In this document: piece after piece, positions 24,838-33,479 of the stretch | How the letters are laid out: each line of letters starts with the position of its first letter | Numbering within the stretch: position 1 is the stretch's first letter | DNA from: Cohnella sp. WQ 127256 | GTDB lineage: Bacteria; Bacillota; Bacilli; Paenibacillales; Paenibacillaceae | NCBI RefSeq assembly: GCF_024519285.1 | Contig: NZ_JAMZCY010000001.1 | Coordinates: 496,001-560,000 of the forward strand | DNA: 64,000 nt | Direction of reading: 5' to 3' | The notes under the pieces: generated by a model | Database searches by the model: none | What the model saw: the letters and a program-made list of their open reading frames with translations, nothing else | Told to the model about the DNA's origin: nothing | Made by a program: the position numbers and the translations under genes

Positions 24838-26334
24838 TCAGGCTTCAGTAGTCTTAAGTTCTGTCCTTTTAGCTTGCACATCTTCCTCTTTTGATTGGCC
24901 GGTACGTTTAATGAAGAAGGAGAGCAGTAAGCCGACGATCCCAATTGCGATGATGACCATATAAGCGTCATTGATCCCTTGGATAGTGGCTTCCGAAATC
25001 ATATGCTCCTTAGTGGTGCTACTGGAACCGGCTGAAGTCATCATATTCTGCATGTGAGTTTGGGTACGACTAATCATTACAGTAACTAGCAACGATGTGC
25101 CAACGGCTCCTGCTACTTGTCTAATGGTATTAGAAATCGCCGTGCCGTGCGTATTTAACCTGTTAGGCAATTGATTCAAGCCTGCGGTTTGGATAGGCAT
25201 GAGAAGTAAAGCCATTCCGATGCGTCGACCCGTAGACATGAGAACTAGGTACGTATAGCTAGTCGAATCTGATAAGTCGACAAAGCCTATAGTCGTGACA
25301 GTCGTAATTAACAAGCCGATTATGGCTAGCCATTTCGCTCCGAACATATCGAACAACTTTCCGGCAACCGGCATCAGGAAGCCCATCACAAGCGCACCAG
25401 GTAATAGCAATAATCCCGATTCCAGGGCGGTATAGCCCCGAACGTTCTGGAGATACAGTGGAAGCAGCATCATATCCGCATACATCACCATTGTTACCGC
25501 GATATTGATTAGGGTAGTTAAGGAGAACATGTTGTATTTGAAAACCCTAAGATCTAGAAGTGGATTGTGGGACGATAGCTGCCGCCAAGTGAATAAGCCA
25601 AGAGCAACGACTCCGGCACTAATTGACGCGAGGACCTCCATGCTCGACCAGCCTTGGCTGCCGGCGCGGCTGAACCCGAAGAGTAGTGTGCCGAAACCAA
25701 CAGTAGATAGGACGACACTAAGCATATCGATTTTCGGGAATTCTCTTTCCGAAACGTTTTTGAGATAAATATGAGCTAAAATGATTACCGCTACAATGAA
25801 CGGGAGCATTCCGTAGAACATCAATTCCCAAGCGAAATTTTCCATAATATAACCGGCAAGAGTAGGACCGATTGCGGGTGCGAAAATAATAGCGAATCCG
25901 ACCATGCCCATTGCTGCTCCCCGCTTATTCGGAGGGAATAGCGTTAGAATCACATTCATCAGCAAAGGCATAATAATGCCTGCGCCGGCTGCTTGAATGA
26001 GGCGTCCAGTCAGTAGGACGGGGAATCCGGTTGCGATGGCCGACGTGAGAGTTCCGGCAAGAAAAATAATCATAGACGTTTGAAAAAGCTCTCTTGTCGT
26101 AAAGCGCTGCATCAAGAAGGCGGTAATTGGAATGAGGACACCATTGACCAACATATATCCGGTAGTCAGCCATTGGGCCGTAGTCGCAGAAATATCAAAA
26201 TCGATCATAAGCTCCGGAATGGCAACGGTCATGACGGTCTGATTCAACGTCGCCAGAAAGGCACCCAAAATCATAATGAACAAGATCGGTCCTTTTTTAA
26301 TGGTACTTGTGTTTCCTGTCAAACTGTTACTCAA
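24838..26334 (-). CDS. DHA2-family (EmrB/QacA, 14-helix) MFS drug efflux protein
   Basis: The 498-residue exporter has about 14 membrane segments and DHA2 motifs: LNQTVMTVAIPELMIDFDIS in helix 1, LTGRLIQAAGAGIIMPLLMN in helix 4 and the motif C-like FAIIFAPAIGPTLAGYI in helix 5. It resembles the LmrB/MdrP multidrug pumps of Bacilli. The start is TTG 26334 with GAAAGGATG about 8 bases upstream. It is divergent from a TetR gene; two palindromes in the shared region are likely operators. The C-terminus is a charged cytoplasmic tail (KEEDVQAKRTELKTTEA). Confidence 0.88.
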   Translation of the reverse strand: MSNSLTGNTSTIKKGPILFIMILGAFLATLNQTVMTVAIPELMIDFDISATTAQWLTTGYMLVNGVLIPITAFLMQRFTTRELFQTSMIIFLAGTLTSAIATGFPVLLTGRLIQAAGAGIIMPLLMNVILTLFPPNKRGAAMGMVGFAIIFAPAIGPTLAGYIMENFAWELMFYGMLPFIVAVIILAHIYLKNVSEREFPKIDMLSVVLSTVGFGTLLFGFSRAGSQGWSSMEVLASISAGVVALGLFTWRQLSSHNPLLDLRVFKYNMFSLTTLINIAVTMVMYADMMLLPLYLQNVRGYTALESGLLLLPGALVMGFLMPVAGKLFDMFGAKWLAIIGLLITTVTTIGFVDLSDSTSYTYLVLMSTGRRIGMALLLMPIQTAGLNQLPNRLNTHGTAISNTIRQVAGAVGTSLLVTVMISRTQTHMQNMMTSAGSSSTTKEHMISEATIQGINDAYMVIIAIGIVGLLLSFFIKRTGQSKEEDVQAKRTELKTTEA

Positions 26335-26370
26335 ACTACTTCATCCTTTCAAGTTTGCGATGTACTTAAT

Positions 26371-26383
26371 TTACACAGTGTAA
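26371..26383. promoter_or_regulatory. Palindromic operator near the pump start
   Basis: TTACAC (26371-26376) and GTGTAA (26378-26383) form a palindrome around one A, close to the start of the DHA2 gene and next to a TATAAT-like segment. AATTTACA at 26368-26375 is shared with the larger palindrome at 26434-26462. Confidence 0.65.
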
Positions 26384-26433
26384 TATAATAAACGCAGCAT
26401 TTAATAGATTCTATACAGATTTATTCAATTTGC

Positions 26434-26462
26434 AATTTACATTTTATTGAAAAATGTAAATT
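26434..26462. promoter_or_regulatory. 29-bp perfect inverted repeat between the pump and TetR genes
   Basis: AATTTACATTTT (26434-26445) and AAAATGTAAATT (26451-26462) are exact reverse complements around ATTGA. It lies in the middle of the divergent promoter region and is not a terminator for any gene. It is the probable main binding site of the TetR regulator at 26543. Confidence 0.7.
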
Positions 26463-26542
26463 TGTTTACGATTAATGTGATTTATGTAGCGCAAGTTGAG
26501 GATATTCGACGTTTTTGAGAAAAAATGTAATGCAAGAAGATA

Positions 26543-27154
26543 ATGGAGGAACAAAACGAGATGAATCATTCCACTACACGAACGGATCCCCGAATTGTTC
26601 GTACGCGCCGATTGCTAAGAGATGCTTTAGTCGAATTACTCGAGGAAATGGACGTCGAGAAAATATCGGTCAATCGTCTCGCTGAGCGAGCTACAATAAA
26701 CAGAGTCACGTTTTACCTCCATTATCGGGATATCCCGGATATGATGGATAAGATGGCGGGCGATATGATCGAGGATATTTCTTCGATTCTTTATGCACCG
26801 GACTCGAAGCTATGCAACGACAAGGAGATAGAGTGGCCACTATTGGTAAAGTTGCTTGAACATATCGCCGAGCATTCCCGGTTCTATAAAGTTATTCTTG
26901 CTACGAATAGAACAACGGTATTTACCGATCGTTTGTTAAAGCTTCTGATGAAGCTAATCACCGAAAACATGGAGCGTACGAGCGACGCTCAATTGGACGA
27001 GTTAGGCATTAAACGGGAAATTACCATCTGGTACGGTTCGTCTGCCTTGATCGGCACGATCGTCACGTGGCTTCGCAAAGAAATGCCTTACACACCACTT
27101 TTTATGGCCAAACAAATTTCCTTGATGCGACATTATTTCCATAAGGAGTCGTGA
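26543..27154 (+). CDS. TetR/AcrR-family regulator divergent from the DHA2 pump
   Basis: The 203-residue protein has an N-terminal HTH (TRRLLRDALVELLEEMDVEKISVNRLAERATINRVTFYLHYRDIPDMMDKM, about 20-70) and a helical C-terminal part of the TetR_C_8/DhaS-like kind. Other ATGs lie nearby (26561, MNHSTTRTDPRI), and the start is not certain; the GAGG around 26545 would fit 26561. Location and operators point to control of the neighbouring efflux gene and itself. The inducing compound is unknown. Confidence 0.85.
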   Translation: MEEQNEMNHSTTRTDPRIVRTRRLLRDALVELLEEMDVEKISVNRLAERATINRVTFYLHYRDIPDMMDKMAGDMIEDISSILYAPDSKLCNDKEIEWPLLVKLLEHIAEHSRFYKVILATNRTTVFTDRLLKLLMKLITENMERTSDAQLDELGIKREITIWYGSSALIGTIVTWLRKEMPYTPLFMAKQISLMRHYFHKES

Positions 27155-27202
27155 AAGTGATACCAATAAGGGGTAAAATCTAATTATCATTTTCAACATA
27201 AA

Positions 27203-27242
27203 TGTCTATTGTTATCGACATGATAGACAATGTCAGTCGATT
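27203..27242. promoter_or_regulatory. Overlapping inverted repeats upstream of the SDR promoter
   Basis: TGTCTAT (27203-27209) and ATAGACA (27223-27229) form one inverted repeat; ATCGAC (27215-27220) and GTCGAT (27237-27242) form another that overlaps it. They lie 36 to 75 bases before the -35 element of the SDR gene. The TetR protein encoded after the SDR gene is a possible binder. Arms of six to seven bases are suggestive only. Confidence 0.4.
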
Positions 27243-27277
27243 TCATTTAAGAAGTACAGAAGCTAGCATTAACCAAG

Positions 27278-27307
27278 TTGACATCGCACCTGAATTCTTT
27301 CTATAAT
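27278..27307 (+). promoter_or_regulatory. Sigma-A promoter of the SDR gene
   Basis: TTGACA (27278-27283) and TATAAT (27302-27307) are both perfect, with an 18-base spacer, 42 bases before the ATG. Confidence 0.8.
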
Positions 27308-27349
27308 TTTATTGTACAACTGTTCATTAACTATTTGGAGGGATCTGTT

Positions 27350-28111
27350 ATGCGTTTAGAAGGTAAAGTCGCGGTCGTAACCGGCGCCGCATCGGGCATG
27401 GGCAAAGCGATTGCTGAGTTATATGCAAAAGAAGGAGCTAAAGTCATTGTCTCGGACTTGAACATCGAAGGTGCGGAAGCGGTTGTTGCTGAGATTCGTA
27501 CTAACGGCGGCGATGCCATTGCGGTAAAAACGAATGTTGCCGACTTGAATGATATTAACGCCATGATCGACACAGCCGTTAATGAATACGGAACACTTGA
27601 TATTTTAGTCAACAACGCCGGAATTATGGATAACATGGCAGCTGTAGGCGACGTGAACGACGATAAATGGGATCTCATCTTTGACGTGAATACGAAAGGC
27701 GTCATGCGCGCCATTCGTAAAGCGATTCCAATCTTCTTGGAAAAAGGAAAAGGCGTCATTATCAATACAGCGTCGACGGGTGGATTTAGCGGGGCACATG
27801 CGGGCGCAGCGTATACGGCTTCCAAACATGCAGTTATCGGCATCACTAAAAACACGGGATTCATGTACGCACAAAAAGGCATTCGCTGCAATGCGATCGC
27901 GCCGGGTGCGACGATGACAAACATTGCTTCGACGATTACCAACGTAAATGAGTTTGGTGCGTCACGAACAAAGGTTACACAAGGCGTTATTCCTCGCGTT
28001 GGTCAAGCGGAAGAAATCGCGCAAGTGGCATTGTTCTTAGCTTCCGATGAATCCAGTTTCGTTAACGGAGCGGTTATCGCTGCGGACGGCGGTTGGACGG
28101 CAGGCTTCTAA
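27350..28111 (+). CDS. Short-chain dehydrogenase/reductase (SDR), classical type
   Basis: The 253-residue Rossmann enzyme has the cofactor motif TGAASGMG (residues 12-19), DLNI after beta 2 suggesting NAD(H) preference, NNAG near 90, and the catalytic serine and YxxxK in NTASTGGFSGAHAGAAYTASKHAV (near 139-160). ATG 27350 is chosen because GGAGGG lies 7 bases upstream and the family starts here; the longer frame upstream is non-conserved and includes the promoter. It is followed by a terminator and a TetR gene on the same strand. The substrate is unknown. Confidence 0.9.
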   Translation: MRLEGKVAVVTGAASGMGKAIAELYAKEGAKVIVSDLNIEGAEAVVAEIRTNGGDAIAVKTNVADLNDINAMIDTAVNEYGTLDILVNNAGIMDNMAAVGDVNDDKWDLIFDVNTKGVMRAIRKAIPIFLEKGKGVIINTASTGGFSGAHAGAAYTASKHAVIGITKNTGFMYAQKGIRCNAIAPGATMTNIASTITNVNEFGASRTKVTQGVIPRVGQAEEIAQVALFLASDESSFVNGAVIAADGGWTAGF

Positions 28112-28151
28112 AGTAGCTTTCAGCTTCGTATTAACAAATAGATGTTCGACT

Positions 28152-28191
28152 AAAAAGGTGACGAGAAGTTCCGACTTCTTGTTACCTTTTT
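28152..28191 (+). terminator. Rho-independent terminator after the SDR gene
   Basis: AAAAAGGT (28152-28159) pairs with ACCTTTTT (28184-28191) with a largely paired inner stem around TCCG. Confidence 0.88.
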
Positions 28192-28262
28192 ACATTTCGC
28201 AGATCGCGTTATATAATACATTTCGTATATTAGCACGGCTTAACAAGCGAGGAAGAGATAGA

Positions 28263-28823
28263 ATGAATGAAAACGATTTAAGGGTTATCAACACGAAAAA
28301 AGCCCTGCACCAAGCGCTCTTGACGTTATTGAAAACCAAATCACTCGAATCGATCACCGTGTCTACTCTTTGCCGCGAAGCGGTCGTAAGTAGAGGCGCC
28401 TTTTACATGCATTTCAAGGATATTGGGGCTTTATTCGATGAGCATATCCATAATTTGCTGAAGGATTTGGAGGACTCGTATTACGAGCCTTATCGGCACG
28501 TGGAGCATTTAGTTCCGAGCCATCTCGACCCTTCGACGATTCGGATCTTTCATCACGTAAAGAAATACCAGTCGTTTTATGAGATCGTGTTTGATAAGAA
28601 ATCGACGCTGTCTTATTATTATTCGTTGTTCGCGAAGATTAAGAGCTTAATGCAGGAATACTCTTCGGGTTATACAATCGATGAGAGAAATATTTCTTTG
28701 CTGGTCGCATACCAGGCTAACGCGATCATGGGCATGCTTATCGAATGGAACGAGGTCGGCTTTGCCCATAGCCCGGAATACATGAACGAGCAGCTTTCCT
28801 ATTTGTTAAGAATGCAGGAGTAG
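28263..28823 (+). CDS. TetR-family regulator (DhaS-like)
   Basis: The 186-residue protein has HTH motif KKALHQALLTLLKTKSLESITVSTLCREAVVSRGAFYMHFKDIGALFDEHI (about 11-62) and a helical C-terminal domain of the TetR_C_8 kind. ATG 28263 follows GAGGAAGAG; the longer upstream frame runs through the SDR gene and its terminator and is not real. It is probably the regulator of the SDR gene just upstream, possibly through the inverted repeats at 27203-27242. Confidence 0.85.
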   Translation: MNENDLRVINTKKALHQALLTLLKTKSLESITVSTLCREAVVSRGAFYMHFKDIGALFDEHIHNLLKDLEDSYYEPYRHVEHLVPSHLDPSTIRIFHHVKKYQSFYEIVFDKKSTLSYYYSLFAKIKSLMQEYSSGYTIDERNISLLVAYQANAIMGMLIEWNEVGFAHSPEYMNEQLSYLLRMQE

Positions 28824-29184
28824 GATGTGACAATGTTGATTCTTATACCGGTTTATTTTAAGCACATCGTTACAAAATAAACGGGTTCAATTTCGCATCC
28901 TCACGATTCTCACATCCTTTCAGCTCCCAATTATGCCATCACTCTATCGACTACAGTCCTCACTTACCCATCCATTCTTCATTCTTCATCCCTTTTCCCT
29001 ATTCCCCATTCGCCATCCCAATCCATTTCAATTCCATTCCCCAACCCCACCAAACCAAAGATGCTCGTCAAAAGACGAAAGAAGGTTTTGCTTGGATAAG
29101 GAGAGAAATAGGAAGGTGTAACAATCACCTTTTTCATAATAAAGGGAAAGCTATACCTAAATGAGGCTTAAGGAGGAGTGGCGT
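28824..29184. other. Intergenic stretch with a G-depleted, pyrimidine-rich tract
   Basis: No gene is supported. From about 28958 to 29058 the top strand has only one G in roughly 100 bases and consists mainly of C, T and A (repeated ATTC, CATCC, CCATT motifs). A 62-codon frame through this tract is rich in Pro, His and Phe and has no ribosome binding site, so it is not called. Confidence 0.5.
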
Positions 29185-29718
29185 GTGTCTAAGATTGTGC
29201 AAAGTGTTCCCTATGGCTACGAGCCACCAGTAGAGCGGGATAAGGGCACACTTATTTTCTATGATTCGTTCGAACATATAACGGATGAGGAACTGGATCT
29301 TGCGGCAGAGAGTGCGACTGCTCGCTCATTCGTGAAGCTTGTGATGTATCCGATTCATGAGGAAACGATGAGGAGGATGTCCAAGGAGCCGGTTAGTCCC
29401 TACTACAAGCGGGAAAAACGGCTATTCGAGTGGTTACGGGAAAAGGAGGATGAGAGGATTACGTTAGACGGATGGGAAGGGAAGCGGAAAAAATATACGC
29501 CAATTGATTCCGCCTTACGTCATTTGACGGAGACGCTTCCTGCCCCACATTTTCTATTCGTTACGCCAAAGATAGCAAACGTATTCGCTTCTTTTACGTC
29601 CTTCGAGGATTGGATTGTCAAAATTCGATTGCTGTTATTATCGGAGCCGGCAACGCTCCATCCGAGGCTAGAGCAATATGGAAGCCGGTGGAGTGTGGTG
29701 GATAATCCATCACTCTAA
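29185..29718 (+). CDS. Hypothetical protein (177 aa)
   Basis: I do not recognise the family. GTG 29185 is preferred since AGGAGGAG (29171-29178) lies 6 bases upstream; an ATG at 29161 would place that site inside the gene. The sequence alternates short hydrophobic strands and charged helices (GTLIFYDSFEHITDEELDLA, SFVKLVMYPIHEETMRRM, HFLFVTPKIANVFASFTSFEDWI), suggesting a compact alpha/beta cytoplasmic protein. There are no cysteines, membrane spans or known motifs. Confidence 0.7.
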   Translation: MSKIVQSVPYGYEPPVERDKGTLIFYDSFEHITDEELDLAAESATARSFVKLVMYPIHEETMRRMSKEPVSPYYKREKRLFEWLREKEDERITLDGWEGKRKKYTPIDSALRHLTETLPAPHFLFVTPKIANVFASFTSFEDWIVKIRLLLLSEPATLHPRLEQYGSRWSVVDNPSL

Positions 29719-30015
29719 GAGTGAATCCAATTTTTTGAAAAGCAAAATAGACCAGAAGGTTTTTAATATATACTCTTACTTAAAATGGGAAATATTTATA
29801 AAAGTTGATACCTGCTTCCAATTGTGGTATCCTAAACTAAATGAGGCATCTCGCGCCAGAGCGAGGTGTCTTCATTCGTTGTATGGGGCTTTTTACATTA
29901 AATGGGTAAGGTGGTGATGCTATGTTTTCTGTCTTATTCCCCGATAGGGGACAAGCTTTGTACAAGGTTGATCGTAGGAATGTACAAATCATGATATGGG
30001 GAGAGAATAATAATA
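29719..30015. other. Intergenic stretch with one hairpin
   Basis: AATGAGGCATCTCGC (about 29839-29853) can pair with GCGAGGTGTCTTCATT (about 29860-29875), with several mismatches and no T-run, so it is a weak terminator or RNA structure. The rest shows no gene. Confidence 0.35.
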
Positions 30016-30201
30016 ATGGCTACCAAAACTCGTGGAAATGTGTTGCTAGGACTTCATGCAAAGGGTAGAGGGGAATGCCCTCGCTGCGCAAGAACAGGAA
30101 TAAAGCTGCTTTATGATGGATCACTCATTGACGGAACAGCAACGAAAGTATGTAAATTTTGTCGACCGAAGAAGCAACTGACGATAGCAACTGGAGAATG
30201 A
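30016..30201 (+). CDS. Small zinc-ribbon-like protein (61 aa)
   Basis: The tiny basic protein has two CxxC pairs, GECPRCARTG (near 20-25) and VCKFCRPKKQ (near 46-50), spaced as in a zinc ribbon. GGGGAGAG lies about 8 bases before the ATG. It is followed after 28 bases by a second small cysteine protein (YdjO-like), suggesting a two-gene unit ending at the terminator 30458-30497. Function is unknown; a nucleic-acid-binding or regulatory role is possible. Confidence 0.72.
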   Translation: MATKTRGNVLLGLHAKGRGECPRCARTGIKLLYDGSLIDGTATKVCKFCRPKKQLTIATGE

Positions 30202-30229
30202 CCGCAATTCAAAAGGGGTGCAGCTAGAG

Positions 30230-30436
30230 ATGGCAAGTTTTTATCGGAGTAAGCAAAATGCGGAAGCAGTGAACTTGATTGACACGCAAATCTGGATATG
30301 CTCCAATCAGAGCTGTAAATGTTGGCTAAGAGATGAGTATTCTTTTTCGCAGAAGCCAATTTGTCCAATGTGTCAATCCAGCATGATCAATCAGACTAAA
30401 GCATTGCCGCAGATTGTTAAAGCAAATGTATATTAA
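30230..30436 (+). CDS. ydjO: Cold-inducible YdjO-like zinc-ribbon protein (68 aa)
   Basis: The protein matches the YdjO pattern of Bacilli: an N-terminal variable part, then IWICSNQSCKCWLRDEYSFSQKPICPMCQSSMINQTKALP with C-x4-C and CPMC pairs that should bind zinc. YdjO of B. subtilis is described as cold-inducible; its role is not known. ATG 30230 follows AAGGGGTG by 9 bases. The gene is the last of a small two-gene unit. Confidence 0.75.
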   Translation: MASFYRSKQNAEAVNLIDTQIWICSNQSCKCWLRDEYSFSQKPICPMCQSSMINQTKALPQIVKANVY

Positions 30437-30457
30437 TATATTAATAGGAAGAGATCG

Positions 30458-30497
30458 AAAAACACAGAACCCGGGATCCCCTGGATTCTGTGTTTTT
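30458..30497 (+). terminator. Rho-independent terminator after the ydjO-like gene
   Basis: AAAAACACAGAA (30458-30469) is the exact reverse complement of TTCTGTGTTTTT (30486-30497), with a GC-rich loop. Confidence 0.88.
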
Positions 30498-30649
30498 GCA
30501 TGTTATGCAGAAGCTCGAAATGTATCTTGATAAACCAGTGAGTACTCGAGAACCACGTAACTTTTATCGGAATGAACAAGAATGTGATAATTGTGTGAGC
30601 AATGGATTATGGTGTCAGTAATTACGTGGGCTTACTGCTGTTCGCCCCA

Positions 30650-30678
30650 TTGACACCAAATAGGGATATGACTATAAT
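30650..30678 (+). promoter_or_regulatory. Consensus sigma-A promoter of efeUOB
   Basis: TTGACA (30650-30655) and TATAAT (30673-30678) with a 17-base spacer, a perfect consensus. It lies 74 bases before the efeU start. Confidence 0.88.
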
Positions 30679-30690
30679 AAGTTGGTGCAT

Positions 30691-30705
30691 TGAGAACTAT
30701 TATCA
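30691..30705 (+). promoter_or_regulatory. Fur box of efeUOB
   Basis: TGAGAACTATTATCA matches the 7-1-7 Fur consensus TGATAATNATTATCA at 12 of the 14 defined positions. It starts 12 bases after the -10 element, over the start of transcription, so Fur-Fe would repress. Confidence 0.8.
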
Positions 30706-30751
30706 TTAACGTTCGACTACATATATAAAAAGACGTAAGGGGGCATTCCGA

Positions 30752-32284
30752 ATGAGCACGACAAGCCGACATGGTACTAGGGCTCTTATGAAGACGGTTT
30801 GTTCGTTCATTCTGATCGGGGCTCTGTTCATGATTCTGGTCTCATCTCCTTATAAGGCAATGGCTGCGACTGCTGATGATGCTATAGGAACAGCACTTGT
30901 TCATACGGAAGAGATGGTTAAAAGCTTACAATCAGGAAACCTAGAGCAATCCTCTGAAGCATTTCGTTTAATTAAAAAATGGTGGAATACAAACAAGAAG
31001 GTCGTCAAACAAAACTCGCTCGATATGTCGTTAGAGATTGATCGTCAAATCGCGAGTCTTTCCTTGGCGTTTCTAAATAAAGAGCTGCAGCAAGCAACGG
31101 ATGAAGCAGGTGCACTGCAATTCTCGTTGCGTAATTATTCAGACGGGGCTTATGTCGATAATGCTGGGAATCAGCAGATGACGTTAAGCGCATACGTCAT
31201 GAAGCTTAGACAAGCAAGCGAACTAATGAAGCGCCAAGCTTGGTCAGAAGCGCAAACCGAAGTGAAGCTGCTACAACGTCAATGGTTGTCTGTTGAGGGA
31301 GATATCGTTAGCCAATCCCAGACTGTCTATAATCATTCGGAGCGGGATCTTGTATTGATGGATGCCTATTTGTCTAGCTCCGATAAACAAGATCAAGCTG
31401 AGCCAATTGTAGAGCGGATGATTGTATCCTTAACACCGCTCATCGATGCGCAATATTCTTGGTGGGATGCGGCTCTGATTCCACTTCGAGAAGGACTCGA
31501 GGCGCTTCTAGTCGTAGGAACCTTACTGATGTATGCCAAGAAGTCTGACTCCAAGGCGGCTAGACGCTGGGTTATCGGGGGCTCATCGGTTGGTGCGCTC
31601 GTATGTATTGCTGTTGGTTTTGTTGTTGCTTTCCTACTCTCGTCAAGCGCATTTGGTCACAACAACTCGTTGATTAACGGCTGGACTGGTGTGTTAGCAA
31701 GCGTGTTGCTGCTATATGTAAGTTACTGGCTGCATCGGAACTCTGACGTTAAACGCTGGAATCAGTTCCTGCAATCGAAGAGTACCCAAGCCTTAACGAG
31801 TGGCAGAATGATATCTTTAGCGCTGCTAGCTTTCTTTGCAATCGTACGCGAGGGATTAGAAACTGTTATTTTCCTCGTTGGAATGGTTGGGAAGATGCCG
31901 GGTGCTGAATTGGCAGGAGGTATTGCGGCGGGCTTCGGAATACTCGCGGTCTGTGCAGTAGTGATGATCAAGTTAGGCACAAGATTACCCATACGCCCGG
32001 TATTTCTCGTTTCAAGTATTATTGTATTCTATCTATGCTTTAAGTTCATGGGCTCTGGCATACATAGTTTGCAGATGGCGGGAGTTATCCCTTCTACAAT
32101 TGAAGAGTATTTACCTGAGCAACTGAGCATCAGTTTATATCCTTCTTGGTACAGCACGCTACCACAATTACTCTTTGTGATGATTGCCGTTGCGGTAGTC
32201 ATTGTTCAGAGAGCGAAGAAGAAGAGAGTAAGTAAGGAAATCAATATGATTACAGCAACCAAAATGAAATTAATGGGGGAATAA
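30752..32284 (+). CDS. efeU: Ferrous/ferric iron permease EfeU (FTR1 family)
   Basis: This 510-residue membrane permease belongs to the EfeUOB iron importer. A signal/anchor (ILIGALFMILVSSPYKAMA) precedes a soluble outside domain to about residue 235, then seven or so helices. The two iron-binding REGLE motifs are present: IPLREGLEALLVVGTLL (about 247) and AIVREGLETVIFLVGMV (about 367). The N-terminal extracellular extension is as in B. subtilis YwbL and absent from the E. coli protein. efeO starts 2 bases after its stop, with its ribosome binding site inside the efeU end. Control is by Fur. Confidence 0.92.
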   Translation: MSTTSRHGTRALMKTVCSFILIGALFMILVSSPYKAMAATADDAIGTALVHTEEMVKSLQSGNLEQSSEAFRLIKKWWNTNKKVVKQNSLDMSLEIDRQIASLSLAFLNKELQQATDEAGALQFSLRNYSDGAYVDNAGNQQMTLSAYVMKLRQASELMKRQAWSEAQTEVKLLQRQWLSVEGDIVSQSQTVYNHSERDLVLMDAYLSSSDKQDQAEPIVERMIVSLTPLIDAQYSWWDAALIPLREGLEALLVVGTLLMYAKKSDSKAARRWVIGGSSVGALVCIAVGFVVAFLLSSSAFGHNNSLINGWTGVLASVLLLYVSYWLHRNSDVKRWNQFLQSKSTQALTSGRMISLALLAFFAIVREGLETVIFLVGMVGKMPGAELAGGIAAGFGILAVCAVVMIKLGTRLPIRPVFLVSSIIVFYLCFKFMGSGIHSLQMAGVIPSTIEEYLPEQLSISLYPSWYSTLPQLLFVMIAVAVVIVQRAKKKRVSKEINMITATKMKLMGE

Positions 32285-32286
32285 CA

Positions 32287-33456
32287 ATGAGTAAGCAGAA
32301 AAAAATTGCAGGATTGTTTATTGCAGCAACATTGGTTCTTAGTGCATGTGGGAAAGAAAATAATAGTGCACCAGTAGCGTCTAGTGAAGCGAGTCAAAGC
32401 GAAGCTCCATCAGGAGATAAGGGAGTCATTCAGCAAGGCACGATTAAGCTTCAGGAAGAAACTAAGAAGCTGCAAGACGCGATTGAGAAAAAGGATTTGG
32501 AAGAGGTTAAGCGCCTAGGTAAGACCATTAATGATGCTTGGTTAGCCTTTGAGAACAATGTACGTCAAGTATTTCCACTCGAATATACGGAAGTTGAGAA
32601 ATACGAAATGCCTATCTTCTCGGCTTCAGCTTATGATAAAGTAGACTTTGATGCTTTGAAAATAACGGCTGAGAAGCTTCAAGTTGCACTAACGACTTTG
32701 CTTAATGCGAAAGAAACGACAGCTAGCACATCTGAGATTTTGACGAAGGCAGTAGCTAACTACAAAGTTTATGTTGAGGAACAAGCTACGAATCTAGTAA
32801 ACCAGACTAAAGTGTTCGTGGATGCTGTTAAAGCCGGAAATTCAGATCAGGCGAAGCTTGAATATCCGAAAGCTCGTGTATTTTTTGAGAATATCGAACC
32901 GATTGCCGAGAGCTTCGGAGATCTGGATCCAAGAATCGATGCGCGTCTTGCCGATGCAGAGGATGAGAGCACTTGGGGCGGATTCCACCGAATTGAGAAA
33001 GCGCTATGGCTGGACAACTCTTTAGAGGGTATGGACGCTTATGGCGATCAGTTGGTTAAAGATACAGAGGAATTATTGCAAAAGGTGAAAACGATAGAGC
33101 TGGAGCCGAAAGCAATGGTTGCAGGAGCTATGGAGCTATTGAACGAAGCGGCAATATCCAAAATTACGGGTGAAGAGGAGCTCTACTCTCATACTGATTT
33201 GGTTGATTTCGCAGCCAACGTAGATGGATCTAAGACGGTTTACTTAGCAATTATTCCGGCACTTAACGAAAAAAACCCGGATCTCGCGAATCAATTGGAT
33301 AAGCAATTCCAAGTGCTTGAGGAGACGCTTCGTGGTCATCAAACCAATGGAATATTTGTAACGTATGACAAACTGACGACAGAGCAAATCCGCCTGATCA
33401 GTGACCAAATTAGCCAGTTGTCCAACTTAATGTCTCAAACTGCAAGTATCCTCTAG
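32287..33456 (+). CDS. efeO: Iron uptake lipoprotein EfeO (imelysin/M75 domain)
   Basis: The 389-residue lipoprotein has lipobox LVLSACGKE (Cys near 20), a Ser/Glu-rich spacer, and then an EfeO/imelysin M75 domain with the conserved HxxE of STWGGFHRIEKALW near residue 233. The domain is thought to bind iron outside the membrane and pass it to EfeU. An extra cupredoxin domain found in some EfeO proteins is not seen. It lies between efeU and efeB in one Fur-controlled operon. Confidence 0.9.
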   Translation: MSKQKKIAGLFIAATLVLSACGKENNSAPVASSEASQSEAPSGDKGVIQQGTIKLQEETKKLQDAIEKKDLEEVKRLGKTINDAWLAFENNVRQVFPLEYTEVEKYEMPIFSASAYDKVDFDALKITAEKLQVALTTLLNAKETTASTSEILTKAVANYKVYVEEQATNLVNQTKVFVDAVKAGNSDQAKLEYPKARVFFENIEPIAESFGDLDPRIDARLADAEDESTWGGFHRIEKALWLDNSLEGMDAYGDQLVKDTEELLQKVKTIELEPKAMVAGAMELLNEAAISKITGEEELYSHTDLVDFAANVDGSKTVYLAIIPALNEKNPDLANQLDKQFQVLEETLRGHQTNGIFVTYDKLTTEQIRLISDQISQLSNLMSQTASIL

Positions 33457-33479
33457 TCATTAGAGAAGGGGAGTAGGTA

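Noticed and set aside
28933-29121. 62-codon frame in the pyrimidine-rich tract
   Set aside because: Its composition follows the tract, it has no ribosome binding site and it resembles no known protein.
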